A DNA stretch of 64,000 nucleotides from Prosopocoilus inquinatus (lineage: Eukaryota > Arthropoda > Insecta > Coleoptera > Lucanidae), in assembly GCA_036172665.1 (NCBI GenBank), contig JAYKNF010000013.1, positions 3,782,001-3,846,000 of the forward strand, in the 5' to 3' direction. Of this stretch, positions 39,236 to 52,600 are shown piece after piece (the first letter of the stretch is position 1; the number at the start of each line of letters is the position of its first letter). Under the pieces are notes generated by a model. The model was not told the origin of the DNA. It did no database searches and was given only the letters and a program-made list of their open reading frames with translations. Made by a program: the position numbers and the translations under genes.

Positions 39236-42200
39236 ACGTTTCGATGGACTCCAGTAACTTTGATGTGAGATACGAAGTTCTCGGACGCAGCTGAAGCTAG
39301 AAATAGTTTTAAACGAAACAACAAGTATTATCGTTGTTATTGTGATGTATCTAATCGATCCTTACTCATCTATCATGTTATTTGGCGTTTCGATGGACTC
39401 CAGTAACTTTGATGTGAGTTACGAAGTTCTCGGACGCAGCTGAAGCTAGAAATAGTTTTAAACGAAACAACACGCATTAGCGTTGTTCCTGTGATGTATC
39501 TAATCGATCCTTACTTATATATCATGTTATTTGACGTTTGGATGGACTCCAGTAACCTTGATGTGAGATACGAAGTTCTCGGACGCAGCAGAAGCTGGAA
39601 ATAGTTTTAAACGAAACAACACGTATTAGCGTTGCCCTGTGATGTATCTAATCGATCCTTACTCATCTATCATGTTATTTGGCGTTTCGATGGACTCCAG
39701 TAACTTTGATGTGAGATACGAAGTTCTCGGACGCAGCTGAAGCTAGAAATAGTTTTAAAGTAAACAACACGCATTAGCGTTGTTCCTGTGATGTATCTAA
39801 TCGATCCTTACTTATATATCATGTTATTTGACGTTTGGATGGACTCCAGTAACCCTGATGTGAGATACGAAGTTCTCGGACGCAGCAGAAGCTGGAAATA
39901 GTTTTAAACGAAACAACACGTATTAGCGTTGCCCTGTGATGTATCTAATCGATCCTTACTCATCTATCATGTTATTTGGCGTTTCGATGGACTCCAGTAA
40001 CTTTGATGTGAGATACGAAGTTCTCGGACGCAGCTGAAGCTAGAAATAGTTTTAAACGAAACAACACGCATTAGCGTTGTTCCTGTGATGTATCTAATCG
40101 ATCCTTACTGATCTATCATGTTATTTGACGTTTGGATGGACTCCAGTAACCCTGATGTGAGATACGAAGTTCTCGGACGCAGCAGAAGCTGGAAATAGTT
40201 TTAAACGAAACAACACGCATTAGCGTTGTTCCTGTGATGTATCTAATCGATCCTTACTCATCTATCATGTTATGTAGCGTTTCGATGGACTCCAGTAACT
40301 TTGATGTGAGATACGAAATTTTCGGACGCAGCAGAAGCTGGAAATAGTTTTAAACGAAACAACACGCATTAGCGTTGTTCCTGTGATGTTTCCAATCGAT
40401 CCTTACTCATCTATCATGTTACTTGGCGTTTCGATGGACTCCAGTAACTTTGATGTGAGATACGAAGTTCTCGGACGCAGCTGTAGCTAGAAATAGTTTT
40501 AAACGAAACAACACGTATTAGCGTTGTTACTGTGATGTATCTAATCGATCCTTACTCATCTATCAAGTTATTTGACGTTTGGATGGACTCCAGTAATTCT
40601 GATGTGAGATAAAAAGTTTACGGACGCAGCAGAAGCTGGAAATAGTTTTGAACGAAACAACACGTATTAGCGTTGTTCCTGTGATGTATCTAATCGATCC
40701 TTACTTATCTACTATGTTATTTGACGTTTCGATGGACTCCAGTAACTATGATGTGAGATACGAAATTTTCGGACGCAGCGGAAGCTGGAAATAGTTTTAA
40801 ATGAAACAACACGCAATAGCGTTGTTCCTGTGATGTATCTAATCGATCCTTACTCATCTATCATGTTATTTGACGTTTGGATGGACTCCAGTAACTTTGA
40901 TGTGAGATACGAAGTTCTCGGACGCAGCTGAAGTTAGAAATAGTTTTAAAAGAAACAACAAGTATTATCGTTGTTATTGTGATGTATCTAATCGATCCTT
41001 ACTCATCTATCATGTTATTTGGCGTTTCGATGGACTCCAGTAACTTTGATGTGAGTTACGAAGTTCTCGGACGCAGCTGAAGCTAGAAATAGTTTTAAAC
41101 GAAACAACACGCATTAGCGTTGTTCCTGTGATGTATCTAATCGATCCTTACTTAGCTACTATGTTATTTGACGTTTCGATGGACTCCAGTAACTCTAATG
41201 TGAGATACGAAATTTTCGGACGCAGCAGCAGCTGGAAATAGTTTTAAACGAAACAACACATATTAGCGTTGTTCCTGTGGTGTACCTAATCGATCCTTAT
41301 TCATCTATCATGCTATTTGACGTTTGGACGGACTCCAGTAACTCTGATGTGAGATACGACGTTTTCGGACGCAGCAGAAGCTGGAAATAGTTTTAAACGA
41401 AATAACACGTATTAGCGTTGTTCCTGTTATGTATCTAATCGATCCTTACTTAGCTACTATATTTGACGTTTCGATGGACTCCAGTAACTCTGATGTGAGA
41501 TACAAAGTTTTCGGACGCAGCAGAAGCTGGAAATAGTTTTGAACGAAACAACACGTATTAACGTTGTTCCTGTGATGTATCTAAGCGATCCTTACTTATC
41601 TACTATGTTATTTGACGTTTCGATGGACTCCAGTAACTTTGATGTGAGATACGAAGTTCTCGGACGCAGCTGAAGCTAGAAATAGTTTTAAACGAAACAA
41701 CAAGTATTATCGTTGTTATTGTGATGTATCTAATCGATCCTTACTCATCTATCATGTTATTTGGCGTTTCGATGGACTCCAGTAACTTTGATGTGAGTTA
41801 CGAAGTTCTCGGACGCAGCTGAAGCTAGAAATAGTTTTAAACGAAACAACACGCATTAGCGTTGTTCCTGTGATGTATCTAATCGATCCTTACTCATCTA
41901 TCATGTTACTTGGCGTTTCGATGGACTCCAGTAACGTTGATGTGAGATACGAAGTTCTCGGACGCAGCTGAAGCTAGAAATAGGTTTAAACGAAACAACA
42001 CGTATTAGCGTTGTTCCTGTGATGTATCTAATCGATCCTTACTCATCTATCAAGTTATTTGACGTTTGGATGGACTCCAGTAACTCTGATGTGAGATAAA
42101 AAGTTTACGGACGCAGCAGAAGCTGGAAATAGTTTTAAACGAAACAACACGTTTTAGCGTTGTTCCTGTACTGTATCTAGTCGATCCTTACTTATCTATC

Positions 42201-42244
42201 ATGTTATTTGACGTTTCGATGGACTCCAGTAACTCTGATGTGAG
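39236..42244. repeat. 25-monomer duplication, second copy with lost monomers
   Basis: This follows the first copy at 3720 bp up to about 40870. The offset then falls to 3273 bp (TTTTAAAAGA at 37671 and 40944), a loss of 447 bp or exactly three monomers. Near 41405 it falls again to 3124 bp (ACAAGTATTATCG, 38577 and 41701), a loss of one more. The second loss joins the left part of an AAATAACACG monomer to the right part of a GTATTAGCG monomer. Identity ends near 42244. Whole-monomer losses keep phase, as expected of recombination between misaligned repeats. Confidence 0.82.
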
Positions 42245-45040
42245 ATACGACGTTATCGGACGCAGCAGAAGCTGGAAATAGTTTTAAACGAAACAACACG
42301 TATTAGCGTTGTTCCTGTGATGTATCTAATCGATCCTTACTCATCTATCAAGTTATTTGACGTTTGGATGGACTCCAGTAACTCTGATGTGAGATACAAA
42401 GTTTTTGGACGCAGCAGAAGCTGGAAATAGTTTTGAACGAAACAACACGTATTAGCGTTGTTCCTGTGATGTATCTAATCGATCCTTACTTAGCTACTGT
42501 TATTTGACGTTTCGATGGACTCCAGTAACTCTGATGTGAGATACAAAGTTCTCGGACGCAGCAGAAGCTGGAAATAGTTTTGAACGAAACAACACGTATT
42601 AGCGTTGTTCCTGTGATGTATCTAAACGATCCTTACTTATCTAACATGTTATTTGACGTTTGGATGGACTCCAGTAAGTCTGATGTGAGATACAAATTTT
42701 TGGGACGCAGCAGGAGCTGGAAATAGTTTTAAACGAAACAACACGTATTATCGTTGTTCCTGTGATGTATCTAATCGATCCTTACTCATCTATCATGTTA
42801 TTTGGCGTTTCGATGGACTCCAGTAACTTTGATGTGAGATACGAAGTTCTCGGACGCAGCTGAAGCTGGAAATAGTTTTAAACGAAACAACACGCATTAG
42901 CGTCGTTCCTGTGATGTTTCTAATCGATCCATACTCATCTATCATGTTACTTGACGTTTCGATGGACTCCAGTAACTTTGATGGGAGATACGAAGTTCTC
43001 GGACGCAGCTGAAGCTAGAAATAGTTTTAAACGAAACAACACGCATTAGCCTTGTTCATGTGATGTATCTAATCGATCCTTACTCATCTATCATGTTATT
43101 TGGCGTTTCGATGGACTCCAGTAACTTTGATGTGAGATACGAAGTTCTCGGACGCAGCTGAAGCTGGAAATAGTTTTAAACGAAACAACACGCATTAGCG
43201 TTGTTCCTGTGATGTTTCTAATCGATCCATACTCATCTATCATGTTACTTGACGTTTCGATGGACTCCAGTAACTTTGATGGGAGATACGAAGTTCTCGG
43301 ACGCAGCTGAAGCTAGAAATAGTTTTAAACGAAACAACACGCATTAGCGTTGTTCCTGTGATGTATCTAATCGATCGTTACTTATCTATCATGTTATTTG
43401 ACGCTTGGGTGGACTCCAGTAACCCTGATGTGAGATACGAAATTTTCGGACGCAGCGGAAGCTGGCAATAGTTTTAAATGAAGCAACACGCATTAGCGTT
43501 GTTCCTGTGATGTATCTAATCGATCCTTACTTAGCTACTATGTTATTTGACGTTTCGATGGACTCCAGTAACTCTAATGTGAGATACGAAATTTTCGGAC
43601 GCAGCAGCAGCTGGAAATAGTTTTAAACGAAACAACACATATTAGCGTTGTTCCTGTGATGTATCTAATCGATACTTACTCATCTATCATGTTATTTGAC
43701 GTTTGGACGGACTCCAGTAACTCTGATGTGAGATACAAAGTTCTCGGACGCAGCAGAAGCTAAAAATAGTTTTGAACGAAACAACACGTATTAGCGTTGT
43801 TCCTGTGATGTATCTAAACGATCCTTACTTATCCAACATGTTATTTGACGTTTGGATGGACTCCAGTAAGTCTGATGTGAGATACAAAGTTTTTGGACGC
43901 AGCAGGAGCTGGAAATAGTTTTAAACGAAACAACACGTATTAGCGTTGTTCCTGTGATGTATCTAAACGATCCTTACTTATCCAACATGTTATTTGACGT
44001 TTGGATGGACTCCAGTAAGTCTGATGTGAGATACAAAGTTTTTGGACGCAGCAGGAGCTGGAAATAGTTTTAAACGAAACAACACGTATTAGCGTTGTTC
44101 CTGTGCTGTATCTAATCGATCCTTACTTATCTATCATGTTATTTGACGTTTGGATGGACTCCAGTAACCCTGATGTGAGATACGAAATTTTCGGACGCAG
44201 CGGAAGCTGGAAATAGTTTTAAATGAAACAACACGCATTAGCGTTGTTCCTGTGATGTATCTAAACGATCCTTACTTATCTAACATGTTATTTGACGCTT
44301 GGATGGACTCCAGTAACTTTGATGTGAGATACGAAGTTCTCGGACGCAGCTGAAGCTAGAAATAGTTTTAAACGAAACAACACGTATTAGCGTTGTTCCT
44401 GTGATGTATCTAATCGATCCTTACTTAGCTACTATGTTATTTGACGTTTCGATGGACTCCAGTAACTCTAATGTGAGATACGAAATTTTCGGACGCAGCA
44501 GCAGCTGGAAATAGTTTTAAACGAAACAACACATATTAGCGTTGTTCCTGTGGTGTATCTAATCGATCCCTACTCATCTATCATGTTATTTGACGTTTGG
44601 ACGGACTCCAGTAACTCTGATGTGAGATACAAAGTTCTCGGACGCAGCAGAAGCTGGAAATAGTTTTGAACGAAACAACACATATTAGCGTTGTTCCTGT
44701 GATGTATCTAATCGATCCTTACTCATCTATCATGTTATTTGGCGTTTCGATGGACTCCAGTAACTCTGATGTGAGATACAAAGTTCTCGGACGCAGCAGA
44801 AGCTGGAAATAGTTTTGAAGGAAACAACACGTATTAGCGTTGTTCCTGTGATGTATCTAAACGATCCTTACTTATCTAACATGTTATTTGACGTTTGGAA
44901 GGACTCCAGTAAGTCTGATGTGAGATACAAAGTTTTTGGACGCAGCAGGAGCTGGAAATAGTTTTAAACGAAACAACACGTATTAGCGTTGTTCCTGTGC
45001 TGTATCTAATCGATCCTTACTTATCTACTATGTTATTTGA
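40427..45040. repeat. 31-monomer tandem duplication (4614 bp period), copy 1
   Basis: Anchors at exactly 4614 bp are GTTGTTACTG (40523 and 45137), GTTTTAGCG (42151 and 46765), CTTGTTCATG (43051 and 47665) and GCAATAGTTTTAAATGAAGC (43465 and 48079). 4614 equals 31 x 149 minus 5, explained by one 146 bp monomer (near 41459) and one 147 bp monomer (CTACTGTTATTTG near 42497). The left limit follows the mismatch GGCG (40426) against GACG (45040). Strict identity at the right ends near 45026, leaving a short hybrid stretch at the junction. Confidence 0.87.
43758..44055. repeat. Doublet of one monomer class (TTATCCAACATG)
   Basis: Two consecutive monomers, 43758-43906 and 43907-44055, share CTAAACGATCC, CTTATCCAACATG, AAGTCTGATG, CAAAGTTTTTGG and AGCAGGAGCTGG. 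Elsewhere this class stands alone and is followed by a GTGCTGTATC monomer, as it is after the second one here. This is a simple one-monomer duplication carried along in the larger blocks: the same doublet is at 48372-48669 and 57994-58291. The 25.8 and 29.2 kb blocks have only one such monomer. Confidence 0.8.
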
Positions 45041-48000
45041 CGTTTCGATGGACTCCAGTAACTTTGATGTGAGATACGAAGTTCTCGGACGCAGCTGTAG
45101 CTAGAAATAGTTTTAAACGAAACAACACGTATTAGCGTTGTTACTGTGATGTATCTAATCGATCCTTACTCATCTATCAAGTTATTTGACGTTTGGATGG
45201 ACTCCAGTAATTCTGATGTGAGATAAAAAGTTTACGGACGCAGCAGAAGCTGGAAATAGTTTTGAACGAAACAACACGTATTAGCGTTGTTCCTGTGATG
45301 TATCTAATCGATCCTTACTTATCTACTATGTTATTTGACGTTTCGATGGACTCCAGTAACTATGATGTGAGATACGAAATTTTCGGACGCAGCGGAAGCT
45401 GGAAATAGTTTTAAATGAAACAACACGCAATAGCGTTGTTCCTGTGATGTATCTAATCGATCCTTACTCATCTATCATGTTATTTGACGTTTGGATGGAC
45501 TCCAGTAACTTTGATGTGAGATACGAAGTTCTCGGACGCAGCTGAAGTTAGAAATAGTTTTAAAAGAAACAACAAGTATTATCGTTGTTATTGTGATGTA
45601 TCTAATCGATCCTTACTCATCTATCATGTTATTTGGCGTTTCGATGGACTCCAGTAACTTTGATGTGAGTTACGAAGTTCTCGGACGCAGCTGAAGCTAG
45701 AAATAGTTTTAAACGAAACAACACGCATTAGCGTTGTTCCTGTGATGTATCTAATCGATCCTTACTTAGCTACTATGTTATTTGACGTTTCGATGGACTC
45801 CAGTAACTCTAATGTGAGATACGAAATTTTCGGACGCAGCAGCAGCTGGAAATAGTTTTAAACGAAACAACACATATTAGCGTTGTTCCTGTGGTGTACC
45901 TAATCGATCCTTATTCATCTATCATGCTATTTGACGTTTGGACGGACTCCAGTAACTCTGATGTGAGATACGACGTTTTCGGACGCAGCAGAAGCTGGAA
46001 ATAGTTTTAAACGAAATAACACGTATTAGCGTTGTTCCTGTTATGTATCTAATCGATCCTTACTTAGCTACTATATTTGACGTTTCGATGGACTCCAGTA
46101 ACTCTGATGTGAGATACAAAGTTTTCGGACGCAGCAGAAGCTGGAAATAGTTTTGAACGAAACAACACGTATTAACGTTGTTCCTGTGATGTATCTAAGC
46201 GATCCTTACTTATCTACTATGTTATTTGACGTTTCGATGGACTCCAGTAACTTTGATGTGAGATACGAAGTTCTCGGACGCAGCTGAAGCTAGAAATAGT
46301 TTTAAACGAAACAACAAGTATTATCGTTGTTATTGTGATGTATCTAATCGATCCTTACTCATCTATCATGTTATTTGGCGTTTCGATGGACTCCAGTAAC
46401 TTTGATGTGAGTTACGAAGTTCTCGGACGCAGCTGAAGCTAGAAATAGTTTTAAACGAAACAACACGCATTAGCGTTGTTCCTGTGATGTATCTAATCGA
46501 TCCTTACTCATCTATCATGTTACTTGGCGTTTCGATGGACTCCAGTAACGTTGATGTGAGATACGAAGTTCTCGGACGCAGCTGAAGCTAGAAATAGGTT
46601 TAAACGAAACAACACGTATTAGCGTTGTTCCTGTGATGTATCTAATCGATCCTTACTCATCTATCAAGTTATTTGACGTTTGGATGGACTCCAGTAACTC
46701 TGATGTGAGATAAAAAGTTTACGGACGCAGCAGAAGCTGGAAATAGTTTTAAACGAAACAACACGTTTTAGCGTTGTTCCTGTACTGTATCTAGTCGATC
46801 CTTACTTATCTATCATGTTATTTGACGTTTCGATGGACTCCAGTAACTCTGATGTGAGATACGACGTTATCGGACGCAGCAGAAGCTGGAAATAGTTTTA
46901 AACGAAACAACACGTATTAGCGTTGTTCCTGTGATGTATCTAATCGATCCTTACTCATCTATCAAGTTATTTGACGTTTGGATGGACTCCAGTAACTCTG
47001 ATGTGAGATACAAAGTTTTTGGACGCAGCAGAAGCTGGAAATAGTTTTGAACGAAACAACACGTATTAGCGTTGTTCCTGTGATGTATCTAATCGATCCT
47101 TACTTAGCTACTGTTATTTGACGTTTCGATGGACTCCAGTAACTCTGATGTGAGATACAAAGTTCTCGGACGCAGCAGAAGCTGGAAATAGTTTTGAACG
47201 AAACAACACGTATTAGCGTTGTTCCTGTGATGTATCTAAACGATCCTTACTTATCTAACATGTTATTTGACGTTTGGATGGACTCCAGTAAGTCTGATGT
47301 GAGATACAAATTTTTGGGACGCAGCAGGAGCTGGAAATAGTTTTAAACGAAACAACACGTATTATCGTTGTTCCTGTGATGTATCTAATCGATCCTTACT
47401 CATCTATCATGTTATTTGGCGTTTCGATGGACTCCAGTAACTTTGATGTGAGATACGAAGTTCTCGGACGCAGCTGAAGCTGGAAATAGTTTTAAACGAA
47501 ACAACACGCATTAGCGTCGTTCCTGTGATGTTTCTAATCGATCCATACTCATCTATCATGTTACTTGACGTTTCGATGGACTCCAGTAACTTTGATGGGA
47601 GATACGAAGTTCTCGGACGCAGCTGAAGCTAGAAATAGTTTTAAACGAAACAACACGCATTAGCCTTGTTCATGTGATGTATCTAATCGATCCTTACTCA
47701 TCTATCATGTTATTTGGCGTTTCGATGGACTCCAGTAACTTTGATGTGAGATACGAAGTTCTCGGACGCAGCTGAAGCTGGAAATAGTTTTAAACGAAAC
47801 AACACGCATTAGCGTTGTTCCTGTGATGTTTCTAATCGATCCATACTCATCTATCATGTTACTTGACGTTTCGATGGACTCCAGTAACTTTGATGGGAGA
47901 TACGAAGTTCTCGGACGCAGCTGAAGCTAGAAATAGTTTTAAACGAAACAACACGCATTAGCGTTGTTCCTGTGATGTATCTAATCGATCGTTACTTATC

Positions 48001-49654
48001 TATCATGTTATTTGACGCTTGGGTGGACTCCAGTAACCCTGATGTGAGATACGAAATTTTCGGACGCAGCGGAAGCTGGCAATAGTTTTAAATGAAGCAA
48101 CACGCATTAGCGTTGTTCCTGTGATGTATCTAATCGATCCTTACTTAGCTACTATGTTATTTGACGTTTCGATGGACTCCAGTAACTCTAATGTGAGATA
48201 CGAAATTTTCGGACGCAGCAGCAGCTGGAAATAGTTTTAAACGAAACAACACATATTAGCGTTGTTCCTGTGATGTATCTAATCGATACTTACTCATCTA
48301 TCATGTTATTTGACGTTTGGACGGACTCCAGTAACTCTGATGTGAGATACAAAGTTCTCGGACGCAGCAGAAGCTAAAAATAGTTTTGAACGAAACAACA
48401 CGTATTAGCGTTGTTCCTGTGATGTATCTAAACGATCCTTACTTATCCAACATGTTATTTGACGTTTGGATGGACTCCAGTAAGTCTGATGTGAGATACA
48501 AAGTTTTTGGACGCAGCAGGAGCTGGAAATAGTTTTAAACGAAACAACACGTATTAGCGTTGTTCCTGTGATGTATCTAAACGATCCTTACTTATCCAAC
48601 ATGTTATTTGACGTTTGGATGGACTCCAGTAAGTCTGATGTGAGATACAAAGTTTTTGGACGCAGCAGGAGCTGGAAATAGTTTTAAACGAAACAACACG
48701 TATTAGCGTTGTTCCTGTGCTGTATCTAATCGATCCTTACTTATCTATCATGTTATTTGACGTTTGGATGGACTCCAGTAACCCTGATGTGAGATACGAA
48801 ATTTTCGGACGCAGCGGAAGCTGGAAATAGTTTTAAATGAAACAACACGCATTAGCGTTGTTCCTGTGATGTATCTAAACGATCCTTACTTATCTAACAT
48901 GTTATTTGACGCTTGGATGGACTCCAGTAACTTTGATGTGAGATACGAAGTTCTCGGACGCAGCTGAAGCTAGAAATAGTTTTAAACGAAACAACACGTA
49001 TTAGCGTTGTTCCTGTGATGTATCTAATCGATCCTTACTTAGCTACTATGTTATTTGACGTTTCGATGGACTCCAGTAACTCTAATGTGAGATACGAAAT
49101 TTTCGGACGCAGCAGCAGCTGGAAATAGTTTTAAACGAAACAACACATATTAGCGTTGTTCCTGTGGTGTATCTAATCGATCCCTACTCATCTATCATGT
49201 TATTTGACGTTTGGACGGACTCCAGTAACTCTGATGTGAGATACAAAGTTCTCGGACGCAGCAGAAGCTGGAAATAGTTTTGAACGAAACAACACATATT
49301 AGCGTTGTTCCTGTGATGTATCTAATCGATCCTTACTCATCTATCATGTTATTTGGCGTTTCGATGGACTCCAGTAACTCTTATGTGAGATACAAAGTTC
49401 TCGGACGCAGCAGAAGCTGGAAATAGTTTTGAAGGAAACAACACGTATTAGCGTTGTTCCTGTGATGTATCTAAACGATCCTTACTTATCTAACATGTTA
49501 TTTGACGTTTGGAAGGACTCCAGTAAGTCTGATGTGAGATACAAAGTTTTTGGACGCAGCAGGAGCTGGAAATAGTTTTAAACGAAACAACACGTATTAG
49601 CGTTGTTCCTGTGCTGTATCTAATCGATCCTTACTTATCTATCATGTTATTTGA
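45041..49654. repeat. 31-monomer tandem duplication (4614 bp period), copy 2
   Basis: Directly adjoining second copy. In the stretches compared it is nearly identical to copy 1. One clear difference is T at 49382 where copy 1 (44768) and the later copy (59004) have G. It overlaps the start of the 9622 bp duplication, so its last 1.9 kb exists three times in the window. Confidence 0.87.
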
Positions 49655-52600
49655 CGTTTCGATGGACTCCAGTAACTCTGATGTGAGATACGACGTTTTC
49701 GGACGCAGCAGAAGCTGGAAATAGTTTTAAACGAAACAACACGTATTATCGTTGTTCCTGTGATGTATCTAATCGATCCTTACTTATCTATCATGTTATT
49801 TGACGTTTGGATGGACTCCAGTAACTCTGATGTGAGATACGAAGTTCTCGGACGCAGCAGAAGCTGGAAATAGTTTTAAACGAAACAACACGCATTAGCG
49901 TTGTTCCTGTGATGTATCTAATCGATCCTTACTCATCTATCATGTTATTTGGCGTTTCGATGGACTCCAGTAACTTTGATGTGAGATACGAAGTTCTCGG
50001 ACGCAGCTGAAGCTAGAAATAGTTCTAAACGAAACAACACGCATTAGCGTTGTTCCTGTGATGTATCTAATCGATCCTTACTTATCTATCATGTTATTTG
50101 ACGTTTGGATGGACTCCAGTATCCCTGATGTGAGATACGAAGTTCTCGGACGCAGCAGAAGCTGGAAATAGTTTTAAACGAAACAACACGCATTAGCGTT
50201 GTTCCTGTGATGCATCTAATCGATCCTTACTCATCTATCATGTTACTTGGCGTTTCGATGGACTCCAGTATCTTTGATGTGAGATACGAAGTTCTCGGAC
50301 GCAGCTGAAGCTAGAAATAGTTTTAAACGAAACAACACGTATTAGCGTTGTTCCTGTGATGTATCTAATCGATCCTTACTCATCTATCAAGTTATTTGAC
50401 GTTTGGATGGACTCCAGTAACTCTGATGTGAGATACAAAGTTTACGGACGCAGCAGAAGCTGGAAATAGTTTTGAACGAAACAACACGTATTAGCGTTGT
50501 TCCTGTGATGTATCTAATCGATCCTTACTTAGCTACTATGTTATTTGACGTTTCGATGGACTCCAGTAACTCTAATGTGAGATACGAAATTTTCGGACGC
50601 AGCAGCAGCTGGAAATAGTTTTAAACGAAACAACACGTATTAGCGTTGTTCCTGTGATGTATCTAATCGATCCTTACTCATCTATCATGTTATTTGGCGT
50701 TTCGATGGACTCCAGTAACTCTGATGTGAGATACAAAGTTCTCGGACGCAGCAGAAGCTGGAAATAGTTTTGAAGGAAACAACACGTATTAGCGTTGTTC
50801 CTGTGATGTATCTAAACGATCCTTACTTATCTAACATGTTATTTGACGTTTGGAAGGACTCCAGTAAGTCTGATGTGAGATACAAAGTTCTCGCACGCAG
50901 CAGAAGCTGGAAATAGTTTTGAACGAAACAACACGTATTAGCGTTCTTCCTGTGATGTATCTAAACGATCCTTACTTATCTAACATGTTATTTGACGTTT
51001 GGATGGACTCCAGTAAGTCTGATGTGAGATACAAAGTTTTTGGACGCAGCAGGAGCTGGAAACAGTTTTAAACGAAACAACACGTATTAGCGTTGTTCCT
51101 GTGCTGTATCTAATCGATCCTTACTTATCTATCATGTTATTTGACGTATCGATGGACTCCAGTAACTCTGATGTGAGATACGACGTTTTCGGACGCAGCA
51201 GAAGCTGGAAATAGTTTTAAACGAAATAACACGCATTAGCGATGTTCCTGTGATGTATCTAATCGATCCTTACTCATCTATCATGTTATTTTACGTTTGG
51301 ATGGACTCCAGTAACTCTGATGTGAGATACAAAGTTTTTGGACGCAGCAGAAGCTGGAAATAGTTTTGAACGAAACAACACGTATTAGCGTTGTTCCTGT
51401 GATGTATCTAATCGATCCTTACTTAGCTACTATATTTGACGTTTCGATGGACTCCAGTAACTCTAATGTGAGATACGAAATTTTCGGACGCAGCAGCAGC
51501 TGGAAATACTTTTAAACGAAACAACACATATTAGCGTTGTTCCTGTGATGTATCTAATCGATCCTTACTCATCTATCATGTTATTTTACGTTTCGATGGA
51601 CTCCAGTAACTTTGATGTGAGATACGAAGTTCTCGGACGCAGCTGAAGCTAGAAATAGTTTTAAACGAAACAACAAGTATTATCGTTGTTATTGTGATGT
51701 ATCTAATCGATCGTTACTCATCTATCATGTTATTTGGCGTTTCGATGGACTCCAGTAACTTTGATGTGAGTTACGAAGTTCTCGGACGCAGCTGAAGCTA
51801 GAAATAGTTTTAAACGAAACAACACGCATTAGCGTTGTTCCTGTGATGTATCTAATCGATCCTTACTTAGCTACTATGTTATTTGACGTTTCGATGGACT
51901 CCAGTAACTCTAATGTGAGATACGAAATTTTCGGACGCAGCAGCAGCTGGAAATAGTTTTAAACGAAACAATACATATTAGCGTTGTTCCTGTGGTGTAC
52001 CTAATCGATCCTTACTCATCTATCATGCTATTTGACGTTTGGACGGACTCCAGTAACTCTGATGTGAGATACGACGTTTTCGGACGCAGCAGAAGCTGGA
52101 AATAGTTTTAAACGAAATAACACGCATTAGCGATGTTCCTGTGATGTATCTAATCGATCCTTACTCATCTATCATGTTATTTTACGTTTGGATGGACTCC
52201 AGTAACTCTGATGTGAGATACAAAGTTTTTGGACGCAGCAGAAGCTGGAAACAGTTTTGAACGAAACAACACGTATTAGCGTTGTTCCTGTGATGTATCT
52301 AATCGATCCTTACTTAGCTACTATATTTGACGTTTCGATGGACTCCAGTAACTCTGATGTGAGATACAAAGTTTTCGGACGCAGCAGAAGCTGGAAATAG
52401 TTTTGAACGAAACAACACGTATTAACGTTGTTCCTGTGATGTATCTAAGCGATCCTTACTTATCTACTATGTTATTTGACGTTTCGATGGACTCCAGTAA
52501 CTTTGATGTGAGATACGAAGTTCTCGGACGCAGCTGAAGCTAGAAATAGTTTTAAACGAAACAACAAGTATTATCGTTGTTATTGTGATGTATCTAATAG

